From Robertkochia marina (GTDB lineage: Bacteria > Bacteroidota > Bacteroidia > Flavobacteriales > Flavobacteriaceae), in contig NZ_SSMC01000004.1 of assembly GCF_004799345.1 (NCBI RefSeq), positions 1 through 64,000 of the forward strand: a stretch of DNA of 64,000 nt, in the 5' to 3' direction. The position numbers and the translations under genes were made by a program. Below, piece by piece: positions 52,975 to 61,550 of this stretch (its first letter is position 1; each line of letters starts with the position of its first letter). Under the pieces are notes generated by a model. That model saw nothing but the letters and a program-made list of their open reading frames with translations, was not told the origin of the DNA and ran no database searches.

Positions 52975-53119
52975 GATGGATGGTTTTTATATCAAATAAC
53001 CAGCATCGGAAAAGTACATGAGGGGATTCTTAAAGAAATGCTAATTTACTTAAATTCAAGTACTTACAAGTTGATATTGCTCACTTTTTTGAAAAAGTTT
53101 ACGCTTTGTAAATTGCAGA
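52975..53119. other. Upstream region of DUF3604 copy 1, no feature seen
   Basis: AT-rich stretch likely to contain the promoter of the minus-strand gene starting at 52974; I see no convincing TAnnTTTG on the minus strand within it. Confidence 0.4.
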
Positions 53120-53182
53120 GCTAAGGGCTAAGGGTTAAGGGTTAAGGGTTAAGGGTTAAGGGTTAAGGGCTAAGAGCTAAGG
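53120..53182. repeat. 7-bp tandem array (GCTAAGG/GTTAAGG)
   Basis: Nine units: GCTAAGG twice, GTTAAGG five times, GCTAAGA, GCTAAGG, then decay (GCTTTGGGTTAAGAGTTACGAG). The same words recur at 49790-49806. Confidence 0.9.
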
Positions 53183-53329
53183 GCTTTGGGTTAAGAGTTA
53201 CGAGCTAGGAGTTAAAGGCTATTGCCGATTACTGTCCTGCCCGGTAGAAGACATCCATTAGTAATGAGATCCTGAGCTCAGCGAAGGCCCCTTTTTTTAA
53301 TCTCAAATCCAATCTATCATTTACCATCT

Positions 53330-53660
53330 ATAATTTATAATCCATCACGCCTTCGTCGTGATTTCTTCCTGCAGCCTGTTACCCGCAACGCGTAACCCCT
53401 TACGCGTACCCAATTTTGGCAGACCTGTCTGCAGTGGCATGCCAGGCAGGTCGCCACGTTCCGCTTTGCGGAACTACCGCTGACGGAATTAGATATTCTG
53501 TTGAAAAAGTATATAAATTGTGGCGCCCCACCCTGGACAGGGAGGGGTGGCAGCGATAAAATCGCTGACGGGGCGGGTTGATTCAGGTTATCTTCACATA
53601 CAACCCCTTCCCCTCTTGCTTGTAGCAAGAGTACCTTCCCCTGACCAGGGGAAGGAGCCC
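53330..53660. repeat. Intergenic repeat cassettes (palindromes and Q4/Q7 hairpins)
   Basis: Contains ATCACG..CGTGAT with CCTGCAGCCTGTT, TTCCGC-TTT-GCGGAA (near 53460), CAGCGAT-AAA-ATCGCTG (53551-53567) and CTCTTGCT-TGT-AGCAAGAG (53613-53631). The block 53521-53660 is an inverted copy of 47090-47240. No gene. Confidence 0.78.
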
Positions 53661-53787
53661 TTTATTATATGTATTCGTCATTGTACTCCACAAGAAATTA
53701 AATTTCAGCGGTCTACCACTGACGGATTTTATTTTCAGACGTTAAGTAACCTGCTAACCACCCCGTCTCATGGCATCGCCATGAGAC

Positions 53788-53929
53788 ACCCCTCCTCACC
53801 AAGGAGGGGGTAATTATGTTTTTAAAAAGAGCCACAAGATAAGCTCCTTTGCTCCTTCATTCCTTCGCTCCTTTGCACTACTGTCATCATTCATCACGCC
53901 TTCGTCGTGATTAATTCCTGCAGCCTGTT
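53788..53929. repeat. 142-bp direct repeat, left copy
   Basis: Matches 56391-56532 at 141 of 142 positions by eye (constant offset 2603; the one difference is in the run TTTTTAAAAAGAG versus TTTTTATAAAGAG). Just before it, GTCTCATGGC-ATC-GCCATGAGAC (53765-53787) replaces GGCC-TTC-GGCC of the right copy. The repeats flank DUF3604 copy 2. Confidence 0.93.
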
Positions 53930-53981
53930 CTGTTTCCCATTGGTCACATTCCAGACGCAGTCATTAATAATTCATCATGCT

Positions 53982-55871
53982 CTACTCTCCCGGAGTATAC
54001 CAAATAGGACTCGTATAAGCCCTGTCTTGTAAATACATCACGGTATCATCCGGCATTTTTACATTGAAAAACTTGGAATCATAGGCGGTCCATCTTGGGG
54101 TGGGTATTTCCAGAACCCGGACATAATAAAAGGCCCTAAGCGAAGGGTCAAAATCTGGGTCTGTCCAATAAGCCGTCAGTAAAGGGTCGCCTATACTGTT
54201 GGTATAGGAAGCATTTTTTACATCGACGGTATTTCCTACCGCTTTGTTAGCCTTGCCATCAGAAGAAATTTTTCGGCCATCGCTAACTGCGATATCATAC
54301 ACCCGTTCCTGCAGTTCTCCCTGGGCATCCATCCAGCCTTTGATCATTTGTATTCTATCAAGATTGGCCCCATCGGGATCTCTCAGGGCACGGACCATAA
54401 ATTTCGGTGCTTCACCTGAAGGTGCTGCTTTCAGGTCGCCTCCCATGGGCACACCTCGATCATAACCTGTTCTGGCAAAATCAGGTCGTTGCACCTCGTC
54501 TTCCTCAAAATCCCAGCCTCCAAATACACGTACTCTAAGCCGGGTTCCGGAGGTGGCATAGGTTTCTCTTCTGGCCATAGCATCCCAGATGCTTTCCCGG
54601 GTGTTTTCCCTGGCCCATACGGCTGCAAGTCCGGCGGCCCCGACATCTGTGAGCATAATGGAAAGGGCAGGGTCTGGCGCTTCAACCAGAGGGTGTTCAT
54701 AACGCTCCGGACTGGGTTCTACAAAGGAGGCCTTGGAGAAGTTGTTCTCTTCCCGGGTAGTAGGAAGGGCAGTATGGTTGTCTGAGCTCCCGATCATACC
54801 AAATTTAAAGGGATTCGTACCCAACTCAGCTTCTATTTTCAGTCCCCTTTTCAGGGCTTCCCTCGCATACTCCGAAGCAAGCATATCAGGAGTTTTGGCT
54901 TGAGTTCCGTTTAGGTTACCCATATCCAGCGTTTCAAAGTCGGCAAACTCATCGTCGGGAGACAGCTGGGGGTGTGTTTCTCCATCACCCTTTTGTTGGG
55001 TCACCTCTGCTAAAGGCTCAAATCGGTAACGCTGTTCTACCACTTCCTTGGTCAGGTCTTCTCCGGAATAACGGTTGTAGGAAAACATAAGGCCGTTGGA
55101 GAGATTTCCATTATGGGGAATAGCCAGAACGCGGCCACCCGTCTTTTCCTCATAATTCATAAGGTAATTCCAGAGATCTTCCGGGTCAACCGAATCGTAT
55201 TGAGAATAGGGAATGATTTGTTTGGTGCGGTCTTTTCCATCTCTGAAAACTACAACCCTGTGCATATTGTTACCGCCCGGATGTGAAGTCCATTCAAATC
55301 CGTGAAAGGTAGTAAATACTCCGGGTTGGTAATATTTATCGGCGTTGTCGGTAGCCTTTTCCCATACTACTTTTGCCATCCTGGGTTCGTTTATAAGGTC
55401 TTGGTTACCGGCGCGAAGCCATTCCAGGAATGCCTGATACCCATTACCAGCTTTAACCAGATCGTGCCATTTTTTTCCGGTTTCATTCGCGAGGATAATA
55501 GGATCGGATCGTTCAATAAAATCAGCCAATCCCAGATTTTCGGCATGATCTGCCAGGACCAGGAAATCGAGCGGACGAATCAACCGTACTTTCCACCCCA
55601 AATGACTGGTCACCGTTTCTCCGCGTGATATGCGATAGGCCACATCAGGCCCCAGGGTGGCACCGGCCATTCCTGCATCAGTTGACCAGGATGAATGCAG
55701 GTGGGTGTCACCAAAGTATACCTGGTCGGGATAATAATCTCCGGCATAGGGAGAATACTCCTTCTTTGGTGTCTTGTATTCTTTTTCGGCAGGCTTAAGG
55801 TCCTGCCCCCTTAAATTACCAATTCCTATTACCAGCAGAGAAAGGGCTACGAGGTGAAAATTCTTGATCAT
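53982..55871 (-). CDS. DUF3604 (PHP-like) secreted protein, copy 2
   Basis: A 629-residue paralog of the gene at 51037: signal peptide (SLLVIGIGNLRGQ), FGDTHLHSSWSTDAG with His57 and His59, [39 protein letters not shown], and the same C-terminal end ([27 protein letters not shown]). The two copies share most motif blocks but differ in spacing loops, so they are diverged duplicates, not a recent tandem copy. The gene is flanked by 142-bp direct repeats. Confidence 0.9.
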   Translation of the reverse strand: MIKNFHLVALSLLVIGIGNLRGQDLKPAEKEYKTPKKEYSPYAGDYYPDQVYFGDTHLHSSWSTDAGMAGATLGPDVAYRISRGETVTSHLGWKVRLIRPLDFLVLADHAENLGLADFIERSDPIILANETGKKWHDLVKAGNGYQAFLEWLRAGNQDLINEPRMAKVVWEKATDNADKYYQPGVFTTFHGFEWTSHPGGNNMHRVVVFRDGKDRTKQIIPYSQYDSVDPEDLWNYLMNYEEKTGGRVLAIPHNGNLSNGLMFSYNRYSGEDLTKEVVEQRYRFEPLAEVTQQKGDGETHPQLSPDDEFADFETLDMGNLNGTQAKTPDMLASEYAREALKRGLKIEAELGTNPFKFGMIGSSDNHTALPTTREENNFSKASFVEPSPERYEHPLVEAPDPALSIMLTDVGAAGLAAVWARENTRESIWDAMARRETYATSGTRLRVRVFGGWDFEEDEVQRPDFARTGYDRGVPMGGDLKAAPSGEAPKFMVRALRDPDGANLDRIQMIKGWMDAQGELQERVYDIAVSDGRKISSDGKANKAVGNTVDVKNASYTNSIGDPLLTAYWTDPDFDPSLRAFYYVRVLEIPTPRWTAYDSKFFNVKMPDDTVMYLQDRAYTSPIWYTPGE

Positions 55872-56390
55872 TTTTTTTTATATTAAAATCTATGTTTACT
55901 GAGCTCTAAGCAGGTAGGTTTTGCGCATGATGATTCGGATGGGAGCCATAAAAAGAATAGGCCGATACAACCATTGTAATGTTGATCTCACCTAACGCTT
56001 TGCATAGCTGTAAATTCAGGTTGACGCAGTGGAGTTAACATCAAAATTACTGAAAATCAGTCAGTTGTAAAAAAAACACAACAAAAAATATAGTATTTTC
56101 TTTTTATGGAATCATGAGAGGGGGTGATGGAGAATTGCTATATTTCTAAACCAGCCTATCGGCAGGAAAGTTTCAAATCCCAAATTCCAAATCAATAAAG
56201 TTAAATGTTAAATCAACCTTCACTAAAGCTGTGGTTGGTAAAAGGTTAAGAGTGCCATGGTTTAAGGAGCTTGTATCAACTCAAACTGAAACTCAAACTC
56301 AAACCTGTCTGCCGACAGGCAGGCTCGTCCCTGTTAAAGGCAGATCGCCACATCCCGTAGTAGCGGGATTAACCACCCCGGCCTTCGGCC
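55872..56390. other. Gap between DUF3604 copy 2 and repeat, no gene
   Basis: The first 200 bp upstream of the DUF3604 start are AT-rich and probably contain its promoter. Near 56166-56200 are CCCAAATTCC-type 7-bp words, followed by a quasi-palindrome (AACCTTCACTAAAGCTGTGGTT) and CTGTCTGCCGACAGGCAG (near 56306). GGCC-TTC-GGCC is at 56380-56390. No ORF of interest. Confidence 0.6.
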
Positions 56391-56532
56391 ACCCCTCCTC
56401 ACCAAGGAGGGGGTAATTATGTTTTTATAAAGAGCCACAAGATAAGCTCCTTTGCTCCTTCATTCCTTCGCTCCTTTGCACTACTGTCATCATTCATCAC
56501 GCCTTCGTCGTGATTAATTCCTGCAGCCTGTT
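56391..56532. repeat. 142-bp direct repeat, right copy
   Basis: See 53788-53929. It lies about 90 bp past the stop of the ZnuA-like gene. After it the sequence continues with ACCCGTAACGCG words also found near 53380. Confidence 0.93.
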
Positions 56533-56610
56533 ACCCGTAACGCGTAACCCGTAACGCGTACCCAATTTTGGCAGATCGCCACGTTGGCCCAAGGGGCCGC
56601 CTCGCGAAGA

Positions 56611-56638
56611 CATCCATCCATCATTCATCATTCATAAT
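56611..56638. repeat. 7-bp array overlapping the ZnuA-like stop
   Basis: CCATCAT, TCATCAT, TCATAAT in register. On the minus strand the units encode the last residues (Ile-Met-Asn-Asp-Glu) and the TGA stop (56621-56623) of the next gene. Confidence 0.8.
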
Positions 56639-57544
56639 CCCTTTCAATACCTCCAGGTTTTGCTTCATACCCTGAATAAAATCGGTGCCCTCAGGCATAC
56701 CGCCCATGGGGGTGATCACGACACTGGAGATTCCCATGGCATTTAATTTCTCGATATTTTCCGGCAGGGGTTCTCCTTCCCAGATCAGGAATTTGATATT
56801 GTGATCTTTTTTCAGGTGCTCGATCTCGTGTATCATATCGTGATCCAATGGTGTTTCCGGCTCCCAGTGAAGGCTTTTCCCCTTAAGTCCGTAGGCGGCT
56901 GTTAAGTATTGATATACCGGGTGTGAAAAAGCCACTGCCGGGGCCTCCTGAGAAGCAAGGGTGTGCTGGTATGCTGAATGAAGGGTCATCAGATCTTTTG
57001 CCAGGGCAGCATGGTTGTTTTCAAACAGGGATTTGTTTTCCGGCTGCAGGGCTATCAGAGCGTTCTTAACCTCCTCGGCTTGTTTTGCGGCCAGTTCCAG
57101 GTTGAGCCAGGTGGTAAAAGCCGTGCCTTCGTGTGCATGTTCTCCCTCATCACCATGGCTATGGGTAAAAGTTTCTCCGCTTGACAGTAATTGATCCTGA
57201 AAGTTACTGCTGGTATTTACCACCTTATCTTCAGGGAGACTCACGTTCATCAGCCAGTTTTCAAAAGAAGCCCCGTTTACCAGGATCAGATCTGCTGATT
57301 GCATCCCGGCAATGGTATCCGGGACCGGACTCCAGGTGGAAGGGTCCGAAAGATCTCCGGCGGGAAAGTGAACCTCTATGGCTTCGCCACCAATGTTCTT
57401 GGTAAAAAAGTACACCGGGTAATTACTGGTGTAAACTACGGGTTTGACTTCTTTTACAGCCGCTGTTTCTTCTTTTTTGGGTTCTTGTTTGCAGGCGCTT
57501 ATGATCAGGGTGAAGGCTAAAAGGAATAAAAATGTGTTTCTCAT
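56621..57544 (-). CDS. ZnuA/TroA-fold metal-binding-protein-like lipoprotein with altered ligands
   Basis: A 307-residue lipoprotein (lipobox LIISAC) of the cluster A-I substrate-binding family. The His-rich loop (about 128-138, THSHGDEGEHAH) typical of ZnuA is present, as is the C-lobe His208 (AFSHPVYQYLTAAYGL). But the first ligand motif D-P-H reads DPSTW (Ser69) and the H-x-W-L motif reads FTTWL (Thr144), so two canonical histidines are absent. It starts 4 bp after the FtsX-like permease gene, not next to a ZnuB-type permease. Role could be metal buffering, sensing or a metal-independent partner for the permease. Final codons come from a 7-bp repeat. Confidence 0.87.
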   Translation of the reverse strand: MRNTFLFLLAFTLIISACKQEPKKEETAAVKEVKPVVYTSNYPVYFFTKNIGGEAIEVHFPAGDLSDPSTWSPVPDTIAGMQSADLILVNGASFENWLMNVSLPEDKVVNTSSNFQDQLLSSGETFTHSHGDEGEHAHEGTAFTTWLNLELAAKQAEEVKNALIALQPENKSLFENNHAALAKDLMTLHSAYQHTLASQEAPAVAFSHPVYQYLTAAYGLKGKSLHWEPETPLDHDMIHEIEHLKKDHNIKFLIWEGEPLPENIEKLNAMGISSVVITPMGGMPEGTDFIQGMKQNLEVLKGIMNDE

Positions 57545-57548
57545 TTTT

Positions 57549-58727
57549 CTATTGAATTAATTGTTCTAATAAAGGCAAACCGATTCCATTGATAGCAAGC
57601 AGGTAAAAAAGTGTAAGGAGGGTACTGAGTGCAAATACCAGGACGATCTCCAGAGAGAGGATTCCTGTGATGCTGCCTTTTGCCGCTCCGATATATTTTA
57701 GGGTCTGTATTTCTTTCTTGCGTAGCCGGATGGAAAGTGAGAATACCAAAAGGGTGATCACCAGGGTAGCGGCTCCGATGGATATGGCTGCCAGGGTGAG
57801 GATCTCTTTCACTGATACTACGGTTTCCAGGAGTTCGTCCACCACCTTTTCAGGTACTACGATCTGTACGTTTTGAACTTCGTTCTCGTAGCGCCCCCTC
57901 AGCATGAGCTCTGATTTTTTATCCTTTGGGATAGCTATGATGGCGTTGACGGGATAGTGGTCGGGATCTCCGTGAAAGTGAAAAGAATTAATATTCTCAG
58001 GAGTGATCTCTGTATAGGAGAGTACAGCTTTACTGGCTATGGCAATACTGTCAGATCGGGAAAGCAGCAAACTGTCGGCAGTGGCAGTGGTGAGCTCATC
58101 ATGCCCATGCGCCTTACCTGAAATGACCCAGGCGGTTTTTAAGTCGGTGAATACGGCTTCATCATCAGCAGTATTCAGTGGCTTTAGTACTCCTGTCACC
58201 TTCATTTTAAGGGGAAAGCTTCCGGCAACATCAAAGGCTCCGGCGGGAGACGAGATCACGGCATCGCCCGTATTGGCGTTTAATTTTATAGCGGCACTGG
58301 CTCCCAAAACACATTCTCCGATCACGGCCATAGGCCTTCCGGAGGCAAAGCCTGCATTTCTGAAGTCAAAATAGGCGGTGGTGGTACCCACTATGGGCTG
58401 CTCCTTTACCTTGTATTCCAGATTGAGGGGTATAGCCCGGGCCAGGCCTTCATTTTCCAGCGCCTTGATCTCACGAAACTCCAGGGGAGGAATACCCGGT
58501 TCTCTGAAATAGAGGGTACTCAGGGTGAGTTCAGTGGCACTGCCCTTACTGCCCGCCAAAAGGGGAGTGGTCACTGCCCTTGACATCATGCGTTCAGCAC
58601 CCTTGTTGGCAAAGAGGTTTAATACCAAAGGAATAAAAATAACCATACTGATGGCAAACACCAGTAACAGGGTTTTGCCCCAATGGTATTTCAGATAATT
58701 CCATGCCAGGTACATACTGTTATTCAT
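57549..58727 (-). CDS. FtsX/MacB-type ABC transporter permease
   Basis: A 392-residue permease. ATG 58727 (MNNSMYLAWNYLKYHWGKTLLL) starts it; the longer frame adds 18 improbable residues. It has one N-terminal segment (about 18-40), a large periplasmic domain (about 41-305), then an FtsX-like core with IRLRKKEIQTLKYIGAAKGSITGIL (coupling helix) and a last segment (about 352-378). Only three clear segments are seen, and the usual fourth is missing or very short. The periplasmic domain contains GKAHGHDE (207-209) and SFHFHGDPDHYP (250-257), likely metal-binding histidines. Start codon lies within the end of the ATPase gene (overlap 8 bp). Confidence 0.86.
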   Translation of the reverse strand: MNNSMYLAWNYLKYHWGKTLLLVFAISMVIFIPLVLNLFANKGAERMMSRAVTTPLLAGSKGSATELTLSTLYFREPGIPPLEFREIKALENEGLARAIPLNLEYKVKEQPIVGTTTAYFDFRNAGFASGRPMAVIGECVLGASAAIKLNANTGDAVISSPAGAFDVAGSFPLKMKVTGVLKPLNTADDEAVFTDLKTAWVISGKAHGHDELTTATADSLLLSRSDSIAIASKAVLSYTEITPENINSFHFHGDPDHYPVNAIIAIPKDKKSELMLRGRYENEVQNVQIVVPEKVVDELLETVVSVKEILTLAAISIGAATLVITLLVFSLSIRLRKKEIQTLKYIGAAKGSITGILSLEIVLVFALSTLLTLFYLLAINGIGLPLLEQLIQ

Positions 58728-59460
58728 ATGATGTCTTGGTTTGAGAGCTGTTAAACTGCTGTAGGTCGATCTCCCTGTCAAAGGAGTTCAGGATCTCCCG
58801 GTCATGAGTCACCATGACCAGGGTAGCATTTTCAGCTTCGCAATAGTCAAAAATGATTTGGAGGATGATATCCCTGTTACGGGCATCCAGGTTGGCTGTG
58901 GGTTCATCGCATAACAAGATCCCCGGGGTGGCTATCAGGGCCCTGCAAATGGCCACCCGTTGTCGCTCTCCCTGTGATAACTTGTTAGGATAACGCCTGT
59001 ATTTTTCCCCTAATCCAACGCTGTTCAGCAATTCTTTTGCCCGGTGTTGACTTTCTTTCCTGTATTTCAGAACGGGATTAATACGAAGGGGCAGGGTTAC
59101 ATTGTCCAACACGGTCAAATAATCCAGCAGTTCGAATTCCTGGAACACAAGCCCGGCTTTTACGATACGCAGATCCTGGAGCTCACTTTCACTATAGGTG
59201 GTCAGTTCCAGGTCGTCCAGGAAGATCTTACCGGAGTCCGGTTTCAGGATGCCTGCCAGTAGCTTGATAAAGGTGGTTTTACCGCAACCACTGCTGCCTG
59301 TAATGGCTGCCTTAGTTCCTTGTTCTAACTCCAACCTTTCGATCTCCAGGGTAAAATCGGCTGCATAAGAAAAACGCAGCTTTTCCAGTCTGATCACAGG
59401 GTGGCTGAGGGTATCACTTCCCGTTCTTCCGAGTTCAGTATGATCTTTGAGATCTTCCAT
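58720..59460 (-). CDS. ABC transporter ATP-binding protein (LolD/MacB-like)
   Basis: A 246-residue ATPase, or 225 if it starts at GTG 59397. Walker A GSSGCGKTTF, Q-loop GLVFQEFELLD, signature LSQGERQRVAICRALI, Walker B GILLCDEPTANLD, and H-loop MVTHD. The set matches the LolD/MacB group that works with FtsX-type permeases. The longer ATG start (59460) overlaps the upstream gene by 67 bp; a GTG at 59395-59397 gives a 4-bp GTGA overlap with the stop of the HupE-like gene and fits the neighbouring 4-8 bp coupling pattern. I give the longer form but consider GTG equally likely. Confidence 0.93.
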   Translation of the reverse strand: MEDLKDHTELGRTGSDTLSHPVIRLEKLRFSYAADFTLEIERLELEQGTKAAITGSSGCGKTTFIKLLAGILKPDSGKIFLDDLELTTYSESELQDLRIVKAGLVFQEFELLDYLTVLDNVTLPLRINPVLKYRKESQHRAKELLNSVGLGEKYRRYPNKLSQGERQRVAICRALIATPGILLCDEPTANLDARNRDIILQIIFDYCEAENATLVMVTHDREILNSFDREIDLQQFNSSQTKTSYE

Positions 59461-61550
59461 GAGTTATTATTCGTTTTCATTTCTATGGTACCGGTATAGC
59501 GGTTACGCCGGTAATGAATATGCTTGAGGTGTTTGACCCGAGCCGTTACTGTCCAGGTGGCCGGGTAGCTAAAGGTAGTCTCCGCCGGGCTGTTTTCAGC
59601 ATCGCCCAGGATGGCCACACTGACGTCTTCTACAGTGACTTCCGCACCTTCTCTTAATCCCATCGTTAGCCTGCGACGGCTGTCCAGGTAGACGTTGTCA
59701 AGCAGGTCTTCATCGATGTTTGAAGAAAGTGTTTCAAACAAAAGCTCTTCATCTTCAAGGTTGAAAGCCGTATAGGTGTTCGAGAGTATTTGCTGCATCA
59801 CGTTTTCAGCACCCTGACGATCCATATTGGAGGTGTTGAACCAGGGATTCTGCACGGCAGATCGTATACCAATAAAACAAAATGCCAGTGCAAACATTAA
59901 AAAGGCGGTGGAAGGTTTTCTTGTGGTTACCCCTAGATCCTTATGTACTTTTTTCCTTTTTGGCCAGAAGAACACCCCCAATAGGATGAGCGCCAGGCTG
60001 AGCAAAGGGATTTGAAGGAATGGTGATGTTAAAGGTTCATGGACCCGCAGCTCTGATGTAAAGAAAAAGTTCACCCCGATCAAAAGGAAAACTGCTGCAA
60101 AAAGGACCTTAAGAGATGTTTGTATACTTTTTTCAGCCTTATCGGTTTTGAAGAATCCCGTCATGACTGGAAGTAGTAATCCGCCTGCAAAAAGCGCGAT
60201 CAGGGAAAACTCCAAAGACCGGGCGATGGGATAGGAAAGGTTTTGATCTGTTTCCATAGCAAGCCAAACTCCTGATGAGAAACTCAAAAAGGCTAAAAGT
60301 ACTCTTGGTAAGAAAGGATCACGGAAGGCGTGAAAATAAACAGGAATTAGGCAGAGCATCCCTAAACCAAGAGTAACCTCTGCCGGATAAGGGAAACTGA
60401 GATCTGTAAACCCGGCGATCAATCCCCCAAAATAAGGAAGTAGGATCCATAAAATATGTATTTGGTTTTGTCTGTGAGCAAACATCATCAATACTGCGAT
60501 CATCACCAGGGTTATGATCCAAAGCAGCACAGGAATGGGAGGAAACAGGGATGGAGTGTTCCACAAAAGGCTGCTTTGATAGATCAGTAATCCGATGGAA
60601 ATGATTCCTGTAAGGGAGATCATAGCATTCTCGGGGAGGGTCTTTTCATTATTGAATAAAGCAACCAGGCCTAAGCCCTGCCGGATGAGTTCATAAAACA
60701 ATAGTACGCCTAAGACGATGCCGGTGAGTGTAAATATCATCATCAACCCGGTTTCACCCTCAGTATACCCCATGGTACCGAAAGAGGTGGCCTGTTCGGC
60801 TCCGAGAAATACTACGCAGGCTGTTAGTGGCAGCTCAACCTTATCGGTGTTTATGAATACATGTTGACGCAGGTACTTTGCTATGATCATGATACAGGTT
60901 AGTAGCAGGGCTGTTATTTCAAAAAGCCACCCCGGAATTCTCAGCCACTCAAAATAGGTGAGCAGGTAACCGATCATAATACCTGAGGAAAGGATGATAA
61001 CCATGTTTCTTCTGGAAAAAGATCGGGTCAGGATCAGGGTGAAAATGAGAAGTCCGAATACAAGATTCGACAAAGGAATGCTGCCCCCTCTGAGGATGCC
61101 CTGAGAGAAAAGGTTAAGGGTGGTTGGAGGGGGTGGTATTTCATAGTAAGCAGCTGCCGGATTCAGAGTGGTGTTATAGGTTCTTCCTTCCAGGGTGGTT
61201 ACGATTAGAATGATGGTAACCTGGCTCCCCAGCAATCCGCTGATACCGATACTTTGTCCGTAGAGTTGCTGAGGTTCACACTGAATACGCCACCGGGTTT
61301 CTTTTACATACATATTCCCGCTCATCTGAGGTTCTTCCAGCATGGAACAGAAATCCGGAAACACCGGAGCTGCCTTGATCACCTTTCCGTTGATGACCGG
61401 TAATACAAAGTACACCTCAAAAATTCCGGGATCGACCTCCCGAAGCTCAAGGCGGGCCGGATATACAATATCAGCCCTTGCAGCCAAAGGAATGAAACAC
61501 ATCAAGAACAGGATGCCCTGTAACAGGTATGTAATGATCTTTTTATTCAT
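59394..61550 (-). CDS. Large polytopic membrane protein, HupE/UreJ-like with missing metal motif
   Basis: A 718-residue protein: signal-like N-terminus (LMCFIPLAARA), an outer-facing domain (about 27-150), then many membrane segments (about 160-590), and a soluble C-terminal domain (about 600-718). The first membrane region aligns by position with HupE/UreJ C-terminal repeats, where a H...G-x-D-H motif marks the metal route; here the sequence is GILRGGSIPLSNLVFGLL, lacking the His and the Asp-His. Homology is therefore tentative. The C-terminal domain has a His-rich KHLKHIHYRRNRY. ATG 61550 overlaps the PpiC stop by 8 bp. Confidence 0.6.
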   Translation of the reverse strand: MNKKIITYLLQGILFLMCFIPLAARADIVYPARLELREVDPGIFEVYFVLPVINGKVIKAAPVFPDFCSMLEEPQMSGNMYVKETRWRIQCEPQQLYGQSIGISGLLGSQVTIILIVTTLEGRTYNTTLNPAAAYYEIPPPPTTLNLFSQGILRGGSIPLSNLVFGLLIFTLILTRSFSRRNMVIILSSGIMIGYLLTYFEWLRIPGWLFEITALLLTCIMIIAKYLRQHVFINTDKVELPLTACVVFLGAEQATSFGTMGYTEGETGLMMIFTLTGIVLGVLLFYELIRQGLGLVALFNNEKTLPENAMISLTGIISIGLLIYQSSLLWNTPSLFPPIPVLLWIITLVMIAVLMMFAHRQNQIHILWILLPYFGGLIAGFTDLSFPYPAEVTLGLGMLCLIPVYFHAFRDPFLPRVLLAFLSFSSGVWLAMETDQNLSYPIARSLEFSLIALFAGGLLLPVMTGFFKTDKAEKSIQTSLKVLFAAVFLLIGVNFFFTSELRVHEPLTSPFLQIPLLSLALILLGVFFWPKRKKVHKDLGVTTRKPSTAFLMFALAFCFIGIRSAVQNPWFNTSNMDRQGAENVMQQILSNTYTAFNLEDEELLFETLSSNIDEDLLDNVYLDSRRRLTMGLREGAEVTVEDVSVAILGDAENSPAETTFSYPATWTVTARVKHLKHIHYRRNRYTGTIEMKTNNNSWKISKIILNSEEREVIPSATL

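Noticed and set aside
53120-53182. Telomere-like GGGTTAA repeats, possible linear replicon end
   Set aside because: Short, internal, and variable, flanked by normal chromosomal genes; better explained as one of several 7-bp slippage arrays.
53330-53660. Insertion sequence remnants in the long intergenic gaps
   Set aside because: No transposase fragment is readable in any frame and no terminal inverted repeats with target duplications are seen; the structure is made of hairpins and short words.
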